Of a stretch of DNA of 64,000 nucleotides, positions 55,431 through 64,000 are shown in pieces (the first letter of the stretch is position 1; each line of letters begins with the position of its first letter). Where the stretch lies: NCBI GenBank assembly GCA_026874595.1, contig CM049311.1, positions 57,618,453 to 57,682,452 on the forward strand, written 5' to 3'. Position numbers and translations under genes: made by a program. The notes below the pieces were generated by a model. It saw nothing but the letters and a program-made list of their open reading frames with translations. It was not told where the DNA came from and did not search any database. Source of the stretch: Sipunculus nudus. Its lineage: Eukaryota; Annelida; Sipuncula; Golfingiida; Sipunculidae.

Positions 55431-56700
55431 ACCTAGGAATCCAAAATTCAGCATAATGTTAGATGTCCCCAAGATCTCCTACCAAGCCGAAAACTGGGTC
55501 TTTGCGACTTCATTCCCTTGAGAAATTAAGGAAAAACCTCAATTTTTTATTAAAAACCTATTTTCACACTTCAGGACTGCCTAATATCAAAACCACTCAT
55601 CTATTTTTCCTCATATTTCCTATAAATAATCCTCTATATAATTCCTATGAACATGCCAGAAATTAGGTCTGTATTATATAATTTAAAAAAGTTATGGGCC
55701 CAAACATAATGCATTTTGTAAATAATCAGGAAAGAAATTTTATCACTTAACACAAAACTTGTTAAAGCTAAGCACTTTTTTTCCAGTAATATTACTTTTA
55801 TTAATCAAAATTAAATTGTATACCCAAAATTAGATCAAAATCTTTTAAATTTTTAAAAATATTAGCAAAAATAAAAAATTGGTACCTTAAATTTTGCCCA
55901 ATTTTGACCATGGCACGTTTTTTTTGCTGTAACTGCTGTGGATTTAATTTTCACAGCATGTTTTTGTTAGCATTTCAACTGTTAACACCAAAAATTTGAA
56001 ACCAGCTGATCAAAAACTGTAGATTTTATTCAAGTTTTCAAGCACCAGGTCACATATTGCTAGTGTTATGCAGTTTGCTAGAGCTCAGCTCCCGAGCTTC
56101 AGCTCTAAGTTCCTTAAATTTGGCATACAGTTAGATTTCTCCAAAATCCCCTACCATGCCAAGAATGTGGGTACTAGGACTTAATTCCTTCGTGATATCA
56201 ATGAAAAACTTCATTTTACCATTAAAAACCCATTGTTACACTTTAAGACTGCCTCATATCAAAACCACTGATCTGACTTTGATCATATATAATATACATA
56301 TTTTTCTATACATTCGCTATGCACATGCCAGAAATGATGTCGTAATTGTGTATTTTTTTAAAGAAATCAAGAAATATATTTACTCACCTATGATGAGAAT
56401 TGCTGAAGCTGGAGACTTTTTGTCAGGAATATAACTTTATTTAATCAAGATTCGATTGTTTACCCAAAATTAGATCTGAATTTTGCAAATTTTTCAAGTT
56501 ATTAGCTTAAATAAAAAAATCAATACACTAAATTTTGTCCAACTTTGGCAATGGCATGTTTTTTTTCTGTAAGCACTGTTGATTTAATTTTCACAGCATA
56601 TATACATAAGGATTTAATCTTTGAAAATCTGAAATTTCAAAGGAATTGATTGAAAAGAGTAGCTTTTATTCAAGTTTTCATACACCATGTCAAGTGTTGT
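55431..56700 (+). mobile_element. AT-rich F1-ended element, copy C2 (partial)
   Basis: It starts at CCTAGGAATCCAAAATTCAG, like copy A, and includes both ATTCGGCATAA-type units. It stops near 56700 without the right block. Confidence 0.65.
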
Positions 56701-57068
56701 TTACATCTAGCCCACCTAGTAGTAAAGCCTTCACTTGCATTATGTAACCCACCCCAGGCAGCTTGTCTTGGCTCAGCTGGGCCACTACTAGCAAGCTTCT
56801 TCTCTGCCCTGCACACCCCCCCCCCCCCCAAATGATGCATTAACTAGATGAATGTTATAATTTTCTGTATTTCATTTTATTCTTACCACCAGGGTTACAA
56901 TGATTAAAGTGCACATTTAATTGTGTCCACAAAGTGGTGTATTGCTATGAAAGTGTGGATGTTCATCAGATAAGTAATTCCTTCCTTGAGAAGAGTAAAA
57001 ACTTCACAAGGTGTGAAATTGACTATTAATTCCAGGAATAAATTAAAGCTTAGATTGTAATTAGCATA
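56701..57068. other. Short interruption with a poly-C tract; no gene
   Basis: Contains a C run at 56816-56829 followed by AAATGATGCATTAACTAGAT, resembling the junction at 25225. Separates two partial copies of the AT-rich element. Confidence 0.4.
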
Positions 57069-59270
57069 ATATTTGATCACTTAACACAAAAAAGTTAAAG
57101 CTATGGACCTTTTTTCCAGTAATATAACTTTAATTAATCAAAATTAAATTGTATACCCAAAATTAGATGAAAATCTTTTAAATTTTCTAAAATATTAATA
57201 AAAATAAAAAATTGGTACCTTAAATTTTGCCCAACTTTGACCATGGCACGTTTTTTATACTGTAAGTACTGTGGATTTAATTTTCACAGCATGTTTTTGT
57301 TAGCATTTCAACTGTTAACACCAAAAATTTGAAACCAGTTGATCAAAAACTGTAGATTTTAATCAAGTTTTCAAGCACCATGTAACATATTGTTTACATC
57401 AAGCTAGTGTTATGCAGTTTGCAAGAGCTCAGCTCCCCAGCTTCAGCTCCAAGTTCCTTAAATTTGGCATACAGTTAGATGTCTCCAAAATCCCCTACCA
57501 TGCCAAGAATTTGGTCACTAGGACTTAATACCTTTGAGATATTAATGAAAAACTTCATTTTTCCATTAAAAACCCATTGTTACACTTCAAGACTGCCTAA
57601 TATCAAAACCACTGGTCTGACTTTAATCATAAATAATATACATATTTTTCATTCTCTATGCACATGCCAGAATGATGTCAGTATTGTGTAATTGTTTTAA
57701 GTTATGGGCCCAAACATAATGCACTTTGTAAAAAATCAAGAAATATATTTACTCCCTTAACAAGGGCATTGCTGAAGCTAGAGATTTTTTTGTCAGGGAT
57801 GTAACATTATTTAATCAAGATTCAATTGAATACCCAAAATTAGTTCTGAATTTTTCAAATTTTATAAGTTATTAGTATAAATATAAAATTAGTATCTTAA
57901 ATTTTGCCCAACTGTGACCATGGCACGTTTGTTTCCCGTGAGCACTGTTGATATAATTTTCATATCATGCACACATAAGGATTTCAGCTTTTTAGTTTAG
58001 AAAGCTGAAAGAAATTGGCCAAATATTGTAGCTTTTATTAATGTTTTTTATGACACCCTGTCAGACTTTGGCTCTCTCCAGCCCCTCTTGAGTCACCTGT
58101 ATGTTGACCTTGTTGACCTTTCATCAAATTATGCACGCTTGAGGCAAGAATCCAAGCAGCTTATGGCCAGCCACAGTTTGATCCAGGTGTCCAACCCAAC
58201 TCATCTAGTAGTTTTAACCAACAACATAACAATAAACAATAAATTAATAATTTTTTATTGGTTTTTAATAACAAATTAAAGAAAAATAGAAAAGGAATTT
58301 GTTAGTTTATAATAACAGGAAATTAACTTGCAGTTACTGATGATATAAGAATCTTGTATCGATGGGTAGAATGTCACATATTCCAAATAACACCATGCAG
58401 TAACCTATGGCATTTTTCAGTTCAGTTTTAATGATAAAGAAGTAAATCATATTAGTCATTACTTATCATTAGGGATTATATGAAGGAAATTAATGATAGA
58501 CAAAGATGCAGTTGATAATATTAATCTAGATTCCTACTGTGTCTAGTGTGTACATTGATGTGAAATTAGTCCAAAATGAATTTTTTACAGTTATTTTTTA
58601 ATATAAATAAAAGCCATAAAACCAGGTACTTATGATCATTATTTAAATGTGTGAATTTTGTATATTCTGGATTATCAACATCATTGTTTGGTGAAAACTG
58701 AGTAAATACCAGACATGGTGCGAATACTTTGTAATTGTATTTAAATACGAATATGATTGTGTACTCCATTATAAAATTTCTTGCATAAAGAATGGGAATT
58801 CAGGTAAAAATGAAAGTATATGAATACTTGTGCAAATACTTTCAAAATGTATTCATGAATGCATTCATGAATATATTCTTTAATATTATTTTAATAATCA
58901 TATCAGTTATATTTCATTTTAAAAAATCATATGATTCTTTTATTATTTTTAATAAAAATTATATTTGGGACAAAATTTGTATTTTTTTTAATAAATAGTT
59001 AAACTCTTATATTACATGTTCTGCTTATAAGTTATATGGCCAAGTCAAAATCTGTGTGACAGTAGTACTCCATTTGTTAATAAAATAAATGAAATCAATC
59101 CTCTTCCCTGTCTCCAAAGGTACTATCAAAATCATACATAAGCTAAACAACAACAACTCATAATACAGCTTATATTTATTACCACACAAAACCAGCATGT
59201 GCCTCATTTCTAAATAATATTTTTTATCATATATAACAGCTGAGCGTCGTGACCCATAGGTCCCTTGTTT
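57069..59270 (+). mobile_element. AT-rich F1-ended element, copy C3 (left-truncated)
   Basis: It begins at ATATTTGATCACTTAACACA, inside a unit, and runs to the right end CAGCTGAGCGTCGTGACCCA then TAGGTCCCTTGTTT. It is very close to copy A over its whole length and is the inverted partner of copy B. Confidence 0.75.
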
Positions 59271-60712
59271 ACATTCAGAAACCTTGTAATTTTAACCACT
59301 TTCAGCTTAAAAAGTGTTTAATGATGAAACTGTCCAGCTGAATGTTTAATTTTTTTTCTAACCAGTACATTAACCTGAAATAATGTCACTGTGACATATC
59401 TTCTACAAGCTGTGTGAAAGGACATGATTTTAACACTGTTTGTTGAATGGGCACAAATTGTAGCAGCGGGATGTAGGATAAGTTTACTGTAACCCATATC
59501 TATTGTAGATACATGATTTTGAGCCTTCTTGGAGTTATTTTACCCATTGTTCAAGGCTTCTTGAATTGAGCTGGGCCTCATGGCCACTTGTTTTAGGTTA
59601 TCAACCATTAGTATCACAGGCATGCTGTAGTGTGTCTGGGAATTGAGGAATTCAACAAAGCCGTTTTGTTTAACATTATTGTAATATAAAAATAAAATAA
59701 TTCTCTTCACATTCTCCAGTACAATAAAAAATGTTACTTATTTTACAGTTGTGACTGAAACCCATCATAAGTTCCAATTTGATCCTGGTTAAATAAATTA
59801 GGCATATTACCACATGTAATTACCAGTACAGCAAGCTGACCCAGATTCCACTTAAATAACCTGATTGTAAGATTTCTCAGAAAAACATTTTTGAGGACAA
59901 CTATTGTTCATTCACATTATTATCTGACTTCATGTTAGTACTTATTCTTGCATGGGACCATCTCAATTGCACTGACGATGTAATATTTTGACAAAGGCTT
60001 CATTTACTATAATGATGTCTGTTTCTAAACAGGCTGAAATATAATAAGTAACACAAAAGCAGTCTACATAAAGATATGAATTACAACATGTCTTTCTAAC
60101 ACCTGTCATTAAAAAAAATTATACAAGTTCTCTTTTATACTTGACTGGTAAACCATAAAATGTCCATATTAACAATCTTGAAGATCACATCTTACAATGT
60201 TTGATGAAGTCTGTAATATTTGCAAGAAGTATCTGAAAAATCTTAAATAAATGTCTAAGAGGTTCAATTCTTTTCCTCTCTTTATCAAGCAAATATTCAG
60301 TTCTTTAAGGTTTTGAACAGAACATTTATAACACTAACAAGAAGATTTATAAAGATATTCTTTCATTGAAAGAGATAAGATAGCTCCAATACACATATTC
60401 ATGAAAAAGCACCAAGCATTAACAAAGGTGACCAAAAGACATAAAAATTAATAAAATCCTGATTTTTCCCCCTTATCAGCAGCAGTATAAACTGACATGT
60501 TTTAAAACCTGACATCAGGACTACTTCTTCAAGCCAGTCTCCCAATTCATGATTGTATCAGAAACTCTAGCATCCATACCAATTCTGATTAAAGTATTGA
60601 CAGAGTACAATGCCTGAACAACTTTAAATATTAAAATCCTTAAGGCGTTTTGGTTTTGTATTCTCATCTGGGAAGAGGATTAGCAGTGTCTGCTTCCTTT
60701 AAAGTTGTGGTG
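59271..60712. other. Intergenic region between the gene copies; no gene
   Basis: A degenerate F1 right end (GAGCTGGGCCTCATGGCCAC then TTGTTTT) is near 59592. The rest is AT-rich with no coding signal. Confidence 0.4.
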
Positions 60713-61053
60713 TCAATCTAAAAGTGGATTTGCTGCCTCATCCAGCCTGACACTATACGTCATTAGAGTGTCCTTTAAGTTTGCCCCACGTGGTATTTTG
60801 CTGCATAAGGAAAACTTTGGAAAACTCTGGTGTTCTCGACCTGGTGTAAACTCAAACAAATCATCCCTGAGATACTCTTGAATGAGGTTTTCTACATCTG
60901 AGTCTTTAAAATCAGGTCTTGTTGGACCGGCATCCTTCGGCAATGACTTTTGCTCATATATTTTTTCTATATTGGAGATCATCCTTCCAACTAAATGGCT
61001 TGACTTCTGTACCTGCATATCCGTAAATGTGGATTTCGGTGATGACAGGTTGT
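60713..61053 (-). CDS. Copy 2, terminal exon
   Basis: Acceptor TTTACAG on the minus strand, stop TGA. Codes for 112 full residues after a split aspartate codon. LIQEYLRDDLFEFTPGREHQ matches copy 1 closely. The tail differs (ends EAANPLLD) and is two residues shorter than copy 1. An in-frame open stretch upstream of the acceptor to 61117 is intronic. Confidence 0.83.
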
Positions 61054-63743
61054 CTGTAAATAAAGAAGAAGTAGAAAATTCGTGAAAGTTGATTTGGACA
61101 CAGAACAAGTGACCCATGGGTCATGACACTCAGCTGACTTAAACAGTCTGTAATGTTTTAGGGTTGAAAGCAAAATGTTTGTTTTGCAGCCTAAACCACT
61201 AACACAAGTCTGGTTTTCTAAGTGCAAACAAACACACAAAAACAGGTGTAATTCGAGAAAAATGTGGGCCACAGTGGCCTAATTTGTAGTATGCACCATA
61301 TTCTACCAAAGATATACCTGGATATTAGGTTAAAGCTTTTTAGGTCAAGCACTTACATTTTTGTGCCTTGTTGACAACTGGCCAGCCATAATTTCCTAGT
61401 AATAAAATACAATAAAGAAATGTGTAAAAATAAAGAAAATGAAGATGGCGCCACCAGTCTTCCACAGAAGAAAGGGCTATAGCGCTATCTATGATAAAGA
61501 AGTTGCAGAATTTCAAAAATATCCATGTAATCATTACTGAGATATTTTACCTGAAGTATGAATTTCAGACATCAATGTTATATGTGCAGTTAATGCACAA
61601 TGGTTTAGTTCTATGGTTAAGTGAAAAATATTTGTTTTGCAGCCCAGAACACTAACACAAGTCTGATTTTCCAAGTGCTAAAAACACAAAAACGTGCATA
61701 ACTGCAAAAATGTACAATACATTGACCTACTTTTGGTATGATTTATGAAAGACCTACCTTGTGGTCAAGTTAAAAGTTTCTAGGTCAAAAGTTTATAATA
61801 TTTGCCTTGTTAATGGAGGGACAGACAACGGACAATTGGTGATTGCTATAGCTCAGATGACCAATGGTTTTAAAATTTAAACTTATTTGAATTGATGAGA
61901 AAATGGTGATGTGCAGAGAAGTTATCAGCATTGTCAAATTATTGATAACTGAAGCAATAAGGGATAACATGTATCAGTCAAAATATCATTAAAGTCCGCT
62001 TTGGGTTTCATTCAATTTAATGCTTTGTTTGTTACTTCTGCATTTAATAACAATGTGCCATTAATTTACACCTTTGAAATGTTTGGCGATGAGATCATTC
62101 AAATAATCCAGTTCCATGTTGTTGCCTTGTCCCCCTGTCAGATTGGCTGTCCGGTTCCACAGAAGTTCATTTGCCAAACGCTCCGGTAACCAGCCATTTA
62201 CACCTAGAAAGACGTAATACCTGTGCTGTAATGGTGATGAAACTGAATAACAATGGCTGAAAGCTGCCAAACTTGCATAAACTTTTACAATAATGTATAT
62301 TATCTCATGATTTTAGTTTATTATGGCTGCATACAAAGCTGTCTCAGCAAATGATTCCACCACACAGACTTACTACCTCAAGTTAATCCTATTTTATACA
62401 TTTTTATGGTTCTATGTAAGTAAAAACAGTCTATTTGTTTGTTTGCCATTACAATTCTGCATGACCACAGTTCTAAACAACACAAGGAAAAGAAACATGA
62501 AAGAAGAAACATCTGCTGTAAGCTTGAAAAGTCCTGTTTGTGAAGTTGCATGGTACAGCCACCAGGTGGCATGCTTGCAATGTTTGTTTTGCATCACTGA
62601 TTGTGCCTGATGCAAGTTTATATCCACTTGTCTATAAGAGAAAGCAAATGTTTACAAAACATTGGAATGTTTAACATTGGTGGTCCAGTTCAGTTTAAAT
62701 TTGCATGCTGATAGTCAGGAAGGTGTAAATGAGGCACATTATTTAAATTTTATGAACCAGCATAACATTTGTGCTTAGGAACCTGGAACACAGATCTGAA
62801 CTTCAGGGTGCTTACATAAACCTTGAGACCAACAGTTTTCATTATAAAAGATACCAAGACCTATTTTATGGTTAACTATCTAGTTTTTCCTATTACCATC
62901 CCAGATTTTAAGCAAGACATTCCTAAGTCTAATAGTTCAACTTTTTCTCCACTAAAAGGATGGATGACCAGACAGACAAAAGACCATCACTACAGTTCAG
63001 ATAACTTTCAGCCAACTGTTCTTAAAATAAAGATGTAAGTAAATATTCAATTCCCTAAAGTTTTAAATAATTATCAATTTAAGCACAGGTTTAATGTGGC
63101 TTCTCTCATGATACTAGCGAATGGGCAGTTGACAAGCAACTAAATGTATCCTACCAAATCACAGAGGCATACATGTGTAAAATAAAACATTGAATGTTCC
63201 TGACATGACAGGACTCCAAATTTGTTGCACCAAAAAAGCCAATGAAACTCCTCATATATGTGCATTTTCACATAAGCAGATTTACAGATGGATTAAAGAT
63301 GAAACTGTTTGTGGCCCATGCAGTTGGTGCCACTAGTCTCCAAAATGAGAAATCTAGCAACACCCATCCACTACCTGCAAGAAATCTGTGTCCTATGTTC
63401 AGGTAATGAAGGTCATACATCTTCCAGAAGTTCAGCATATCACTGCGCCAGTAGCTCATCATCGCTGGACCATCCCCTTCTTTGACAGCGTCTCTACGAG
63501 CCATGTCTGACAGAGCTCCCCACAGGAGTGTCCTCATGTAGTTCTGGACATAATCCTGCACCCTGTGACCATCGTTTCTGACTTGGGGTGGTTCTGTTGT
63601 CTCACAGACCTGCTGGCAGACCTTGGAACACCACCAGGGCTCATCACTTGGAGGAAGCTTGCTCAGCCCCATGCAGGAAGGATGGAACCACTGGCCCTGC
63701 AAACACACAGGGTTACCGCATCCAACCAAGTCCTCATCAGTCT
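60713..63743 (-). CDS. DUF6589-like protein, copy 2 (partial; 5' exons beyond the window)
   Basis: Three exons on the minus strand: 63375-63743, 62072-62203 and 60713-61053 (TGA stop at 60713-60715). Lengths are 369, 132 and 341 bp against 369, 132 and 347 in copy 1, with identical phases and GT-AG borders. By hand alignment the first of these is about three quarters identical to copy 1 exon 10 over 124 residues. Frames are open, so the copy looks functional. Introns are 1171 and 1018 bp; the second holds a truncated F1 element. No counterpart of exon 9 is visible between 63744 and 64000, so the remaining exons must lie to the right. No clear AATAAA was seen in the 250 bp after the stop. The gene is tail to tail with copy 1. 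Confidence 0.83.
61104..61862 (-). mobile_element. F1 element with truncated left end, in copy 2 intron
   Basis: The right end is intact (AACAAGTGACCCATGGGTCA, perfect palindrome). The left end stops inside the hairpin (TATAGCTCAGATGACC) at about 61862. A unit with TTTGTTTTGCAGCC(T/C)A and ACACTAACACAAGTCTG is repeated about 470 bp apart. GATGGCGCCACCAGTCTTCC at 61444. Confidence 0.65.
62072..62203 (-). CDS. Copy 2, exon equivalent to copy 1 exon 11
   Basis: 132 bp, phase 1 on both sides, acceptor TTTCTAG, donor GTGTAA. It encodes VNGWLPERLANELLWNRTAN and LTGGQGNNMELDYLNDLIAK. The core WNRTANLTGGQGNN is identical in the two copies. Confidence 0.85.
63375..63743 (-). CDS. Copy 2, exon equivalent to copy 1 exon 10
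   Basis: It starts after a GTTGTAG acceptor (minus strand) and ends at GCAG|GTAGTG. It encodes ETDEDLVGCGNPVC then QWFHPSC and WWCSKVC, the later ligands of the PHD-like finger, and RDAVKEGDGPAMMSYWRSDM without change from copy 1. Differences cluster in the loop between the FHPSC and WWC ligands. Confidence 0.85.
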
Positions 63744-64000
63744 CTACAACACACAAGAAACTGGCTTACACAAAGGTAGGCAATACGTCCTGTTCCTAAA
63801 AAACACCATTGGCACTAAGGTCTGAGTTTTAATCCTACAAAGGGAATCATCTACAATAAATAATGGTTTATTTTTAAATGACCAATATCTACATCAAGCT
63901 AATTGCATAAAATTTTGCTGAAATAATTTTTTTTTAGTAAGGAAGAAGGGACAAAGTGGCATAAATAAAATTTTTTAGACAAAATGGACTTGGCCATTGA

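Noticed and set aside
1-64000. CRISPR arrays, tRNA or rRNA genes, intact transposase or reverse-transcriptase genes
   Set aside because: None seen by eye on either strand; the tandem units belong to mobile elements, and only tRNA-derived SINE-like sequences were found.

Overview
The window is eukaryotic, intron-rich, AT-rich and packed with repeats. It has no operons and no bacterial-type genes. The repeat families (hairpin-ended elements with internal tandem units and GTCCGTCGTCCG-rich left ends) and a large intron-bearing DUF6589/PHD gene suggest a mollusc, most likely a marine bivalve. This rests on recall, not on a search. All exon models were read by eye from GT-AG signals, open frames and phase, without transcripts or alignments.

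Protein-coding content is one family in two copies. Copy 1 (+ strand, 16390-49620) is a complete 12-exon gene of 1072 codons. It has a cysteine-bearing N-terminus, a QPT-repeat linker, and a DUF6589-like domain with a PHD-like zinc finger embedded inside it. An AATAAA lies 26 bp after the stop. Copy 2 (- strand, 60713-63743, continuing beyond the right edge) shows only its last three exons. They match copy 1 exons 10-12 in length and phase (369/369, 132/132, 341/347 bp), so the two genes sit tail to tail about 11 kb apart.

The rest is mostly mobile DNA, much of it in introns. 0-7 kb: pieces of a hairpin-ended family (F1) and a perfect 42-bp-arm foldback. 7-16 kb: microsatellites, a small hAT-type MITE, an 839-bp Mutator-like element with a perfect 9-bp target duplication, an F3 element, and a hAT-like element carrying a nested MITE. 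16-40 kb: the gene, with introns swollen by F1 arrays, F2 and F3 elements, two TA-flanked TIR elements (one pogo-like with a decayed transposase start) and a SINE with a 16-bp target duplication. 40-49 kb: a 9.1-kb intron holding nested elements, then the last two exons. 51-59 kb: an approximately 8-kb inverted repeat of an AT-rich F1-ended family. 60-64 kb: gene copy 2.

The most notable signals are: (1) several repeat families sharing a hairpin just inside a T-rich left end and a second hairpin just before a CTAG or CTTG right end, with F1 showing no visible target duplication, suggesting Helitron/Helentron-like rolling-circle elements; (2) an exact 12-bp palindrome, GGTGGCGCCACC, at 13 places in at least three families; (3) the DUF6589 gene pair with its embedded PHD-like finger.
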